64,000 nt of DNA, from NCBI GenBank assembly GCA_020091685.1, contig CM034612.1, positions 25,412,655 to 25,476,654 of the forward strand, given 5' to 3'. This document shows, piece after piece, positions 1-11,109 of this stretch. The DNA is from Lutjanus erythropterus (Eukaryota; Chordata; Actinopteri; Lutjaniformes; Lutjanidae). Both the position numbers and the translations under genes were made by a program. The notes under the pieces were generated by a model. That model ran no database searches. It was given only the letters and a program-made list of their open reading frames with translations, and was not told the origin of the DNA. Numbering within the stretch: position 1 is the first letter of the stretch; every line of letters starts with the position of its first letter.

Positions 1-432
<432 letters not shown>

Positions 433-1665
433 ACATCACCATATAGTATTTCTGATCAATTAATACATATACTTTAATATCAGATAATCTGCAGAGCAGG
501 CTCATGAAATTATTTCTATGTTATTTCAACCCTTTATTTTATAGTAGATTCATTTAAATTTACCTTGATCAATCAAATTCTTAACAACCAATTACCTGTT
601 TGTTGATTAATCGTTATCATCCTCATATACACATATATAAAAGGAGTAAAAGGGAAAAACTTGTAAAGAAAAACAAAAGAATATCGCAACTAGAGCAAAA
701 TCCAATATCGTGCATCCATAGTGTGTCTTCAGCTGAGGTGTTTTTATAACTGCAGAAAATGTAACAAACACAGGTCACAATAAGTTTTAGGTGTTCCTGC
801 TCCAGCACACCAGATTCAAATCAGGTGTGTGGAGCCGGGAACATCTAAAACATGCAGGCAGTGAGCTCTGAGGACCAGGACTGAACACTGGTTTAAACAG
901 TTAGAGAAGGGGTGGAGGTTGAACCCTGAGGATTCTATACACTTAATTAGAGGTTGCATAGGGAAGAGACACATTTCCACTTCAGTAATATCAGCCACCT
1001 AGCCAGTAATGTTAAAAAGCAAAGAAGTTGCACTGGAATAGGTCCTGGAGAATCTAGCAGTAGGACAACAATGAGAAGTAATAGGTGAAGGCTCAAGAAG
1101 CAATAAAGACACTGAGAGTGTCTTAAATACTGATCTAAAAATTCAAACTCATTAACACTTTGTAATCCAGCTAGAATTGAATTATGAAATTACCAACCAC
1201 AATAAAGACACAAAACTGCCAAAAGATGCCCATTTCCATATCTTTGTGGCTGCTCTCTCTTCTAATCCTAATCTTTTCCAGGTGAAAACAAATTAAAAAA
1301 ACAAAGAAAATAAAACAATGGCCATGTTGATTCTTGGTCCTTTTTACTGTAATATCATGAATAATAATATAAAATTGATTTGACAATTGAACACGTTGTG
1401 CAGAGAGAACAAAGGCAAAGTTGTTTGTTTTACTTATTTGATGTTATATAAGTAAATGCAGGTTGATATCTCAAAGCCAGCTGTTCACTTTACTTGGAAA
1501 GACAAACAAAACAACATGCACAAACCCTTCAGTGGTGCTCATAATTAACTGATGTGAAAATGAGAGATGGAATTCTACATGAAGTTGGAGGTCTGAGTAA
1601 AAGTTTTCACAAAAGACTAAACAGTAGGAGTAACAGGAGCCTGATCTCTGTGTTTCTACCTGCAG
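433..1665 (+). other. ipo8: ipo8 intron (3' part)
   Basis: Non-coding, AT-rich. The intron ends in a pyrimidine-rich tract and CAG at 1663-1665. It contains a MITE fragment at 808-890. I see no exon-like segment with splice sites and homology in the rest. Confidence 0.7.
808..890 (-). mobile_element. Degenerate half copy of a CAGTG-type hAT MITE
   Basis: It matches the reverse complement of the intact element at 14516-14658 over about 80 bp, including the stretch around ACATCTAAAACATGCAG and the GAACACTG end at 890. The left terminus is not recognisable. Confidence 0.7.
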
Positions 1666-1886
1666 TGCATCCTCTGTTTGTGGAGGCGGTCCTGGAGCGT
1701 TTGATGCGCTGGGTGAAGTCCAGCGAGCTGAGGACCATGTGCCTGCAGGTGGCCATCGCTGCTCTGTACTACAACCCAGCTCTGCTCATCCACACTCTGG
1801 ACAACATGCACTTCCAACACAACCTACAGCCCATCACCGCCCACTTCATCAACCAGTGGATGAACGACACATCAGTTCTTCCTGGG
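1666..1886 (+). CDS. ipo8: Importin-8, internal coding exon (HEAT-repeat region)
   Basis: The exon encodes part of the C-terminal third of importin-8, a RanGTP-regulated importin-beta family receptor that carries cargo through the nuclear pore. Reading from the third base gives [15 protein letters not shown], then [20 protein letters not shown] and [10 protein letters not shown], nearly identical to vertebrate IPO8 and close to IPO7. It starts after a TTTCTACCTGCAG acceptor and stops at a GGG|GTGAGG donor. Odd point: the exon has 221 nt, so it ends on a whole codon, but the next exon needs a two-base carry-over. Read in the other frame, the last residues are FFLG, matching the conserved FLG that precedes LHDRK in IPO7 and IPO8. 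One extra base therefore seems present at about 1872-1876, between the NDT and FFLG codons. A sequence error or a rare variant is more likely than a dead gene, because the downstream exons are open and conserved. Confidence 0.93.
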
Positions 1887-2879
1887 GTGAGGGAGGCTTC
1901 TCTTTTTTACCTTGTTCAGGTAGGATAGTTTCTGCTGAGTTTGTGGATCAGGTCTCAAAATCACTCCAAAGATGCTCCAATCTGCTCCTCCATGTCTGTT
2001 TCTTTTTTGCTCTCCTTCTGTGGCATTTCTTCCTTTTCCTTTCTTTTCTTCTTTGAGTTTAACGTCACCTGTCAAATTTCAGTGGCTCCTCTGTGGTTTG
2101 CACACGACACTTAAGTCTGCTGGTCTTTAGATTTATTGGGGCATTTCCATATGCTAATTCAAACTTCCTGGCACGTTTCATCACTACACTGGCGAGCAAG
2201 AACAGACTTTGGCTGTCAGTGCAGATTTCATGAATCACATGTAGGATTTTCATATTTTCCTTTCTTCTTTGTTTAAGAACAAATATAAGAGAAAAGTAAG
2301 GAAATATTAATGCATGATTTCCGTTGTTCCAAGTCATAATTTTAATTTCAAATTCAAAAAGGAAAAAATATTCCAACAGATATCCATAATGAATTTGTGG
2401 ATATCTGCAGTGACATTGTTTCTAGTCACAATTCTACTTGTAGATATCTGAAATTGAATTTTTAACGGTCATAATGCCAACTGCATATCTGTAATGACAT
2501 TCTTACTAGTCACAATGGATATTCAAAACTGACATTATGGATATCTGGAAGGATTTTCATTTTGGATATCTGAAATTAAAATTGTGACAAGGAGTAATGG
2601 GAGTTTTTCCTGGTAATGACTGTAATACCATGTAGTGGAAGTTTAAGTCACAGTACGGTTGGTATTGATGGTTGGTATTGTTGCCTCGGAACAAGAAGGT
2701 CCTGCAGTCAAACCTGATGTGATGTGCAGAGCCTTTCTGTGTGGAGTTGACTTTGGGCCTCCAGGATAAGATTTTTAGGAAAAAGATTATCAGTTTAATA
2801 TGACAACATATTAGAGCCATTGAAGGTTAAAAATGAAGCTAGGGATGAGGGGTAATATTCTGAGAAAAAAGATCAGAAT

Positions 2880-3252
2880 TTCCAAGATCAAACTTATACG
2901 TTTCTGATAAAAAACCCTCATTATATTCTCTTACAATGGTAAATTTATGAGAAAAAGGCTTGGATACTCTCATAGATTAAAGCGGTAAATTGACGAGAAA
3001 GAAACTTGAATATTCTCTGAAATTAAAGTGGTAAATTAACAAGACAAAAGCTTGGATATTCTCAGAGATTAAAGCAGTAAATTTCTGAGGGGAAAAAAAC
3101 TTGGATATTATCCAAGATTAAATTGGTGAATTTACAAGAACAAAAACCTGCAGATTCCCTGAGATTAAAGTGGTAAATTTATGAGAAAGAAACTTGGATA
3201 TTCTCTGAAATTAAAGTTGGAAATTTATGAGAAAATACTTGAATATTCTCAG
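2880..3252. repeat. Minisatellite, 46-49 bp unit, about 7-8 copies
   Basis: Direct tandem copies carry the landmark ATTAAAG/ATTAAAT at 2976, 3022, 3068, 3117, 3164 and 3210, which gives spacings of 46, 46, 49, 47 and 46. Each unit has a GGTAAATTTATGAGAAA-like part followed by CTTGGATATTCTC. Copies are diverged by roughly 10-20 percent by eye. Confidence 0.9.
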
Positions 3253-4169
3253 AGTGTGATGAGGTTGATCCAATCAGGCAAAGTGAAGTGATGTGGTTCC
3301 TTGACAAAATGTGACTTTAATCTCAGAAATTCACAGTTTTTTTCCCCTGAATATTACTCCCTACCTCAGCTCTGTTATTCATTTATTTATTTATTTATTT
3401 TTACCTAGAATGGCCCTAATATGCTGTCATAGTTTAATAACAGCAGACACAATCTGAAAAATGTCAGCAGTGTTTTCAAATATACATTAACATGCAGTCT
3501 AATCATTACATTTTAATTACTGTAACAAGGTTGTAATCACAGTCAGTGATTCCATTAAACACTGCTGAATTAGTCAACAGTCTTATCTTATCTTGGCCAG
3601 TCTCACTTATCTTACTCCTGCTGTGTGCACATGTTTACTCAGTCTGTTTTCCTTTTGAGTCACCTCAGATGTCAGAGAAAGTACAGGATAAAAAGTTGTG
3701 TGTTTGAAAAATGACTTGAGGGTAAATCAGAAGACAGACTCTGAGAACGATGGTCAATGGAAACAGGTACATCAGTTTAGGTTGTATTTGCTTATGACCT
3801 GGAGCTGTTAATGCACACCTGATGTCTAACAACGAGTCTGGTCTGTAGACTCAGTCCAGCTCAGGGCTCGAGTGTTTACAGGAAGAGTCCAACATTTTTG
3901 GAAAATTTGTTTAAGAATTTGATGATGAACGTGTATCTCATGTGTTTAATCTGTACACAAACAGAACTGTAAAAAGTTCAGTGTGTGGTTTTAGGGGGAC
4001 TTATGTCGTGGCTCTGTTTTTGATAAACAGTAGCTGGGCCGCGTTTCCTTCTAAGTGTATGGCAAACTGTAACCAAATTTCAAGTAAATCTGCAAAAGTA
4101 AATGCAAATGAATGCTTGTTTCCATCCACTGCTGTTATGTGATTATTAGAAGTTGGTTCATCAAGATAA

Positions 4170-4625
4170 GCAGTAGGTGACAGCAGTTCTTCAATTGGAA
4201 AAACCAGCTGGATTTGCAAGATCACACGAGAATCCAACTTGCCAGGTTTTTAGTTATCAGTTTGTGTCCGCATTAAAAGTGGTGCAGCCAGTCAGCGTCC
4301 TAGGAGGGACTACTGTCAGCTACAGGCGTGGTTTTAGGTGCAATGACAACGAGAAGCGTCTCATCTTTAACAAACTATGATGGCTCCTGAAGAGGTTAGT
4401 GTAGATACTGTGATAACATCAGTTATATCAGAACTGGAGAGAATTTCTTCATTGAAAGAAGAGCAACACTGAAGGCTTTTCTACATGGAAAAGATGTTTT
4501 CACTCTTCTCCCAGCCACCTTCAGCAAGTGTTTGATCTGATTAGTTGACATCAGCCCGTTTTAGACATGATAGACAGATGGTTCATCCAATCTCCTGCCA
4601 CCTCTGGCATATCAGGTTAGACCAT
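4170..4625 (+). mobile_element. Dispersed repeat family A, copy 1
   Basis: About 450 bp shared in opposite orientation with 28350-28690 and 32400-32880. Landmarks include GGCTCCTGAAGAGG, a run containing GTAGATACTGTGATA, and CAGATGGTTCATCCAATC near the right end. There is no coding capacity. The superfamily is not assigned; a non-autonomous DNA transposon is my guess. Confidence 0.75.
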
Positions 4626-5649
4626 TATACCACTGCAGAATGAGAGGTCGCAAAAAGATGACCAAAACCCAAAACAAAAGCAGAAACAAAGTAGAAAACA
4701 GGTCAGAAATCAGACATTTCTGTCAGTTTCATGTATTAATGCGAGGAAGATTAAATCAGATCTGTGTGGAGTCATCATTGATGTATTATAGAGCCATGGG
4801 AACCAGGAGGAGATTGTCAGAGCAGAAACATCTCATCAGTCATGTGAGTTTAATGCTCATTACAACAGACCTGTTTCAAACAAGAGCAATAAAAATATAA
4901 AAATATGTTGTTGGAACCATAGCTAGTGACTTCCCAGAGTTGTGCTGACAGTGAGATACTGTTGCACTTGTTACCAAAAGCTGTTCTCACTGATCATACT
5001 CCTTTATGAGTAAAAACAGCTCTTCTAATTTGAGCAGCAGAAAATGCAATTTCAGAGGCTGATGTTAAAGAGGAAATAAGTGTCCTCTGTTTGGTCAGGC
5101 AAACAATTATGTCATGTCATTGCTGATCAATGATCCGCTTCTTTATCAAGAATAAAAAAATAGGGGTTGATGAGTGTCAGTCTGCCTCTAAAAAACTGGA
5201 TGAACCTGACATATACAAATCACTTACAGAGTCTTTGGGTGATGTATGTCTGACATCAGTCACTCTCTGTTGTTAAGACACTTTATTTTTGTTTTGCTGT
5301 CCAGTGTGACAGTACTGTAAAACTGTCTCTATGCTGGTAGCTGTTTGTGCTTTTTACATGAGAAGTACGTTTTAGCTGTACTTGTTGCTTTAAGCTGTTT
5401 ACAAGATTCATTATTAGAAGGCAGGTCAGCTAAATTAATGTGAATTATTCAATGTTAAAATTCCCTCTGCTCCTGGCGGTCTTTGGAGTATACAGACTTT
5501 TCAAACAAAATTCATTCTAATGCAGGTGTTTTGTGGTAAGCTCATATTCATTCACAGTAAAAACTGAGGTTACACCATCACTAAGATTCCTCTCCAGTTC
5601 ACTTCAATATTCAGGTACAACTGGCACGTCTTTTATTCAATAACATCAT

Positions 5650-5985
5650 TACAAATGACATTTCACTCAATATCTCTTCACCCCTGTGCTGATGTGAGGA
5701 TGAGTGAAGATCTCCAGTTCACAAAACACTCCCGGAGCTTCAGTGGAAAACAGCGTTGCAGCCAAATCCAGTACAATTGAAGTGAATGGTGACCAGTTTT
5801 AAAATGTAAAAAAAAGAACACAAAAAAACCCCACAAAATGTCTCCATACTGCTTGTGTGGTGTAATCCAAGTGTCCATAAGCCGCGACATTAAAATTTGA
5901 TCCAGAAAGACGCCATTTACACCATGTTTTTAGCCTAAATGTCAACTGTAGCCTCTCAGACCTGATCCTCGTGCACACCAAACTG
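5650..5985 (-). mobile_element. Single arm of a palindromic TTAA-target MITE
   Basis: It matches the left arm of the palindromic element at 30015-30888, and the reverse complement of its right arm, from TTTCACTCAATATCTC through CTCAGACCTGATCCTCGTGC. It keeps the segment containing GAAGTGAATGGTGACCAG that the left arm of that element has lost. Confidence 0.8.
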
Positions 5986-6884
5986 TGCACAGGTCCACTC
6001 CTATGCCAAATTTCTTCAGCTGATCTTGTACGCTAATAGTCCTGATGGTGGCATCTAAACTTTCAAACTCTGAAAATTCATACCAAATCATCTGTATATG
6101 CTACAACTTTGCAACTTCCATCCAAATGTGAGCAGAATTAACAGAAATGAGCTTTTAAATCAGTCCATCAATCTGTTTACTTCAATAACTGTAACTAATT
6201 AAATTTATCTCCTTCCATATTTTTCGCTTAATTGATACCAAATGTGCTCCACAGCATGTTCAGACTGTTTTCCACAAACCATGCAGCTTTTTTTTTTTTT
6301 TTTGATTTATCAAAAATTGAGCCCTTGGTGCATTAAAATGTTTAAAGTGTAAACAGCTACTGCAAATTCTTGCTAAATAAATCTCTGTTGTGTTGATGTC
6401 CTGGTAGATGTGGAAACTGAATTTTTAAAAAGGTTTGAATTGTATCCTCACGTAAGCTATTGCAGTCAGTGGAAAATGGACATGTAAAAATAAATTACTG
6501 CCATCTGTACATTGTCTAGATGGACATAAATTCTCAGATTTTTTCCTTGATAACTGAAGTTTTAACACTAGTCTGAAATTTGCCTACGTGCAGCCCTGCT
6601 GGTTGCTGGAGTCACAGTGTGAAGTCATCTGGGGTTTGTCACCTGACATGTAACTGAACAGCGGTGTGATTTGCTCTTGGAGTCAGAGGTTGTAAATTGG
6701 TGCCCCCTGAAGTGATGTACTACTCACTCAAGCATTAAGTTTTGGGGATTAGAGACACATGATTTCAAAGATATTTTTAAATAATTATCATCAATTATGT
6801 GAAGTACCCTCATGTAGTTGTCACTTGTCTCCTCTTTTCTCTTCTTCCTTTTCCTCTTCCTCCTCTTCATTCTCCAATTATCTA

Positions 6885-7097
6885 CATTTCTTTTTGTGTT
6901 CAGATTAAACAAATGAGGTACAACATGTTAACAAGTGAACTTTAGAGGTACAGGGAGGTGTGATTTTAAATGATGGACAGAACCAAACTAGCTGTTCCCT
7001 GTTGCCTCCAGTCTTAATGCAAAGCTAGGCTAACCATGTCCTGACTCCTGCTTCGTACTGAACACACAGACATGAAATTCTCTGATCCTCTCTTCAG
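6885..7097 (-). mobile_element. MITE fragment abutting the ipo8 splice acceptor
   Basis: It resembles a common percomorph MITE with the landmarks AACATGTTAACAAGTGAACT, TTTAGAGGTAC, CTAGCTGTTCCC and GCAAAGCTAGGCTAACC. Related pieces lie at 50275-50400 and 14970-15010. The similarity appears to continue up to the polypyrimidine tract and AG used by the exon at 7098. Confidence 0.65.
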
Positions 7098-7303
7098 GCT
7101 CCATGACCGTAAGATGTGTATCATCGGCCTGAGCGTGCTGATGGAGCTGCCCAGCCGGCCAGCGGTGCTGGAGGGAGTCGCCGCCCAGATCGTCCCCTCC
7201 ATCCTGCTCCTGTTCCTTGGCCTGAAACATCTCTACGCCTCCCGCCTTGTCAACAAACCCGACCTGCTGGCCCGCGCGGGGACACAGGATGAAGACCAGA
7301 ACG
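7098..7303 (+). CDS. ipo8: Importin-8, internal coding exon (LHDRKMC exon)
   Basis: The exon starts with G completing a glycine codon, then reads LHDRKMCIIGLSVLMELPSR, followed by a segment with QIVPSILLLFLGLKHLY. This is the most diagnostic stretch for IPO8 over IPO7, which has CVLGL and ILPAFILLFNGLK at these places. The acceptor is CTCTTCAG and the donor is AACG|GTGAGA. The exon is 206 nt, with 1 nt completing the previous codon and 1 nt carried on. The region forms the last HEAT repeats before the acidic C-terminal tail. The end of the exon encodes the start of a low-conservation linker (KPDLLARAGTQDEDQN). Confidence 0.95.
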
Positions 7304-8484
7304 GTGAGAACAGATCAGAAAGAGGACACGGTGTAGGACAGAGGTGGAGGAACTAATACGCAATGAATGAGGACAGAAAGAAAGCAGAGAGGAGAAAAGA
7401 AATTGGCTTAGTGACAATAATGAAATGTGATTCTCCATTTTTGCCAACATCGGATCTTCCACTACTTCAATCTTGATTCAGCCCAGAGCTCAAATTAGCC
7501 GCACCACATTTACTTTCTCACCCCCACCGGCTCTGGTTTGCTTCAGTCAAGCGTAAAGGAATTAGATTCCTAAACCTTGTCTACTGCTTGTGGGGCAGAC
7601 TGATAAATTAACTTAGTGCTACGGTGCCGGCTAAGGGTTTCTCCCGCGGCCTGGTATTTAAAATGCATTGATTTCACCACATTAAATGGTTCAGAATGGT
7701 GTATTCTTAATAGAGAAGCTTACATTTTCTTCCAGTGAAAGTTGAACGTGATCAGGTTTGAAATCCGCTTTCAGTCATGAGGGAAGGATATGAAAGGACA
7801 GCGTGATGGAGCGAATATCAACTAACAGAGCAACATTCTCCACCATTGTCAGACATTTCTTTTAACTCATAGAAGTTCACTCTGATTATTATTACAGAAA
7901 GAGTTCCTACATATGCAAAGTTACCATAGATCTTTATTTCAATACACAATTAGTTGACTAAAACTTAAGAAACAATCAAAGCATGTCATCAATCATAAAA
8001 ACAATTATCTCAACTCAAAAGCTCTTTTATCTGAACTCAGTGTCCATTTTGAAGTAAATATCATTTAACAGCTTATAAAGAAAACAATGCAGAAGTGTCT
8101 TGCAGTAAACTTTATGTACAGTAGAAACTGATTTGCCAGTTAATCATGTACATGAATCTGATCAAATGCATTCATGTTTTGTGGAAGTTATTTAAATGAT
8201 GTCTTGTTCCAAATCTGTGTAGGCCAGTTTGTACCTCTGTTAGATTATATTGTTAGTCTGAAAGACGTTTCTGATATTTTTTCCAGACCAGTTATGTCAG
8301 TGAGGGTAAACTGAAGTGTAAGAGTCATAAAAAAAAGAATAAATCTGAAAAAGAACAAGAAAATTAATGTGGAAATATAAACAAACAACAAAATATAAAA
8401 GAATAATTATAAACATTTTCATATATTTAAGTAGTTTTATAAAATTATTTATTTATTGCATATAGATTGTCTGACTGTTTTAGA

Positions 8485-8965
8485 GGTCAAGAATGAACTT
8501 TGATGTACGTTAAGTTTGTATTTTAAAACAAGGAAAAGAATTGGCTGCCTTAAATAATAAATAAATAGCAAATAAATCAATCAATGAATCTTTCAAATTT
8601 TCAGTATACAAATTAAATGAATTGCATAAATAAAATGCTATACATGAATAAATATTTGCTTTTCTGTTTGCATAGTTATGGAAACTTATGGTATTTATTT
8701 TAATCCTTATCCTCAAGTTGTCATTGAGTTAAGATTTTATCTCTTGTCAAACAACTGTTTTCGAGATGAAGAATGAACTTTCACATGCATTGGGTTTGTA
8801 ATTTAAGACAAAGAAAAGAATTGACTACATTAAATAATAGCAAATAAATTAATCAATGAATCACTCAAACGTTCAATAAACAAATTGATGAAGACAATAC
8901 ATTAAAGATAAATAAATATCCAATCTTTTACTTGCACAGTTATAAAAATGAACAGAGTCATAAAA
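8485..8965. repeat. Direct duplication of an AT-rich segment (about 285 bp apart)
   Basis: The block near 8490-8680 recurs near 8775-8960. Shared landmarks are AAGAATGAACTTT, GTTTGTA-TTTAA-ACAA, GAAAAGAATTG, AATCAATGAATC and GATAAATAAATAT-like runs. A third relative lies at about 40650-40970. It may be an old TE family. Confidence 0.65.
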
Positions 8966-9139
8966 ACAAATCTATAAGAAAATAATTTGGAAAGGTTACA
9001 AAAAAAAGTTAATAAAAGTTAATAAAAATGTTTTTTGAAGGAGGATTCACATGTGGCCACTAGATGCAAAAACCTGTGACTGTAAATGATTCAACTCAAA
9101 AAGTTTCCTTGAAGTACAAAGGCACTTTCTGTTAGTGGC

Positions 9140-10215
9140 TCAAGCAGAAGTAAGTTTGAGGGGATTATTCCTTGACTGATAAGGCTGTCAGCCTGTGATA
9201 GACAGCCGTGGTAGTTGCCATGTGGTTGTAGAGTGTACAGGGTACACACATCCTCTAAACTTCTGCAGGTGCTGAATCAAAGAGCAAACTGAAGGCAAGA
9301 GACAAACGAAGGATCCACACACCGCACCAATAGCTCCCAGCAACTTTAACTGAACAACACTGAGCCAGAGATCTTTGTCAGGCAGTGTCAAATCACCATC
9401 ACACAGCAGAACAAGCATTATACAGACACAAACACACTCATCACTCATGGTGATTGGGATCTGCTTGATTGAGAGTCAGCCTACCCACAAAGTTGGACCA
9501 ATCAGAGCAAACCTGGGCAACACTGTCTGATACTCCCACATGGGGGACAGAACATACCAGAAAGGGCAAAAACAACCAGGAACATCAAGATCATTATTAT
9601 ACAGGCACATATTAAATCCAACACGTCAGAGGTAAAGTTGAATATATATCATAAATCACATAAAATCATTCAGAAAAAACAATTACCATAAAAAACTACT
9701 ATATAGAAAAATACAAAGAAAAAATGAAAACAGCATTATGTTTCTTACCCAAATGATGTTTGGCAGTACAGGCATGTTCAGACTAGCAATCAGCCAAAAG
9801 GTGTATTGTTACCTGCAACAGGAAAAACCAGCCACACACACAAAAAGAAAGAGAATGAACAGAGACGTTGCACCAACAGATATGTTTTTTTTGGGGAGAG
9901 TCAATCAAAACATATTTGTTGAGATATCTGGATCTATCAATCATATGTGAAAAAAATGTCACGCCTGTGTCAGTATAATGCTGTGTGGTGGCAGTTTGAT
10001 TATTATTAAAATTGTGCAGATTTTTTTGTCTGATTTTTGCTGTTAGGTCCTCTCACCTTAGCTAGCTTACAGATGCTGCCAATAGTGTGGCGAGCAGCAC
10101 ATGAAGCTCAGAAACATCCCTGCAGAGAGCTGTGTGTTACATCACCAACACTACAGTGGATAGCAGCCTCAGAAACAAGAACTGCAACAACTAAACAACA
10201 GCAGACACATTCACC
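9140..10215. mobile_element. Probable transposon-derived sequence, family unassigned
   Basis: The region lacks exon features and has TE-like, non-genic composition. No terminal repeats or target duplication could be read, so the call rests on general resemblance to fish intronic repeats only. Confidence 0.3.
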
Positions 10216-10231
10216 AGCAGGCAGTAAGGTG

Positions 10232-10602
10232 CAGGGCTGGGAGGGTTACTTCAAGTATGTATTCTGAAACAGTTACTAATTACCTCTTAAAAGATGTAAC
10301 CAGTAACATAATTAAAGTTATTAAAGTAAATCTGGATCGAAGCTCATGATGACGTCCACAGCTGTGTCCACATCTCAAAAATATTCAGTTTACTGTCAGA
10401 GAGGAGTAAAGAAACCAGAAAATATTCACATTTAAGAAGCTTAAATCAGAGAACTTTGGATTAAAAATGATTTAAAACTATTAATCAATTATCAAAGTAG
10501 GTGCAGGTTAATTTAACAGTAACTGCAATGGAATATAGTCACTTTTCTTTGTGTCCAGGTTATGTAATCCTGTTACATGTAATCCATTACTCCCAAAGCC
10601 TG
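10232..10602. mobile_element. hAT-like MITE with 8-bp target duplication, containing a second MITE fragment
   Basis: The left end is CAGGGCTGGGAGGGTTAC and the right end is GTAATCCATTACTCCC then AAAGCCTG. The flanks are GTAAGGTG (10224-10231) and CTAAGGTG (10603-10610), a 7/8 match. The middle (about 10330-10530) belongs to another family, the ATTCAGTTTACTGTCAGAG MITE. Confidence 0.82.
10330..10530 (+). mobile_element. Inner fragment of the CTGCAACTA-type hAT MITE
   Basis: It shares ATTCAGTTTACTGTCAGAG, GAGTAAAGAAACCAGAAAAT and ATTCACATTTAAGAAGCTT with the copies at 47310-47590 and, in reverse, 17565-17788 and 63106-63434. Confidence 0.8.
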
Positions 10603-10887
10603 CTAAGGTGCTTGATAGTTATCTAGATTCTGAAGCCTATGAAGAGTTCATGATACTATGCTGAATTGTAATCTTTATCTTTTGACTCTTAAAATCATTA
10701 TTGTCAAATAGGTTTATCTCTAGGGAGTCTGTGAGGAGATAAATATCTGTATCATTTAATTCTGTGTGTTTGTCTAGAAAGTTTCTTTTCTTTATGTGTT
10801 CAAAAGTTCAAAATGGACAGATATGATTGCTGTTATGAAGGCTCCTAATGACGGTGTGTCCTGATGCATTATGTTCTGTATGTGCAG

Positions 10888-11109
10888 AGGAGATCCCCAG
10901 TGACGAAGACGAGGTGAACGAGAACCGTAACGCCATGCAGCAGCAGTCCAGCATGCCGCCGGGCCAGGGCGGCGAGGATGACGATGAAGACGAAGACGAC
11001 TACTGGGACGATGATGGCTTTGAAGGGACACCCCTGGAGGAGTACAGCACGCCTCTGGACTACGACAACGGAGAGGACGAGTATCGCTTCTTCACCTCTG
11101 CTCTCCTCC
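10888..11109 (+). CDS. ipo8: Importin-8, coding exon for the acidic tail
   Basis: The carried-over G plus AG forms Glu, then [19 protein letters not shown], a [20 protein letters not shown] acidic run, and [20 protein letters not shown] with FFTSALL. Human IPO8 has the same layout: an EISSDEEE-type start, an acidic block with DDDWDEE, then ALEGFSTPLD and DEYQFF. Acceptor TGTGCAG, donor CTCC|GTGAGT, phase 1 to phase 1. In the family, acidic C-terminal stretches mediate electrostatic contacts with basic cargo and help set Ran affinity. The length is close to the mammalian exon. Confidence 0.95.

Larger units (their letters stand above)
1887..7097 (+). other. ipo8: ipo8 intron between the HEAT-region exon and the LHDRKMC exon
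   Basis: It runs from GTGAGG at 1887 to CTCTTCAG at 7097. It holds a minisatellite (2880-3252), a (TTTA)n patch near 3382-3402, a dispersed repeat (4170-4625), an arm of a palindromic MITE (5650-5985) and a MITE reaching the acceptor (6885-7097). I see no coding segment in the rest, including 2100-2850, 3420-4150 and 4640-5600. Confidence 0.85.
7304..10887 (+). other. ipo8: ipo8 intron
   Basis: AT-rich intron with a partly duplicated segment (8485-8965), TE-like sequence of unassigned family at about 9140-10215, and a hAT-like MITE with an inner insertion (10232-10602). I see no exon candidates in 7310-8480. Confidence 0.85.

Noticed and set aside
2880-3252. CRISPR-like array
   Set aside because: Repeats are contiguous and diverged without spacers; vertebrate minisatellite. 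Same for 16935-17412 and 51255-51960.
7072-7356. ATG at 7072 as a gene start
   Set aside because: The upstream part is MITE/intron; homology starts exactly at the acceptor at 7098.
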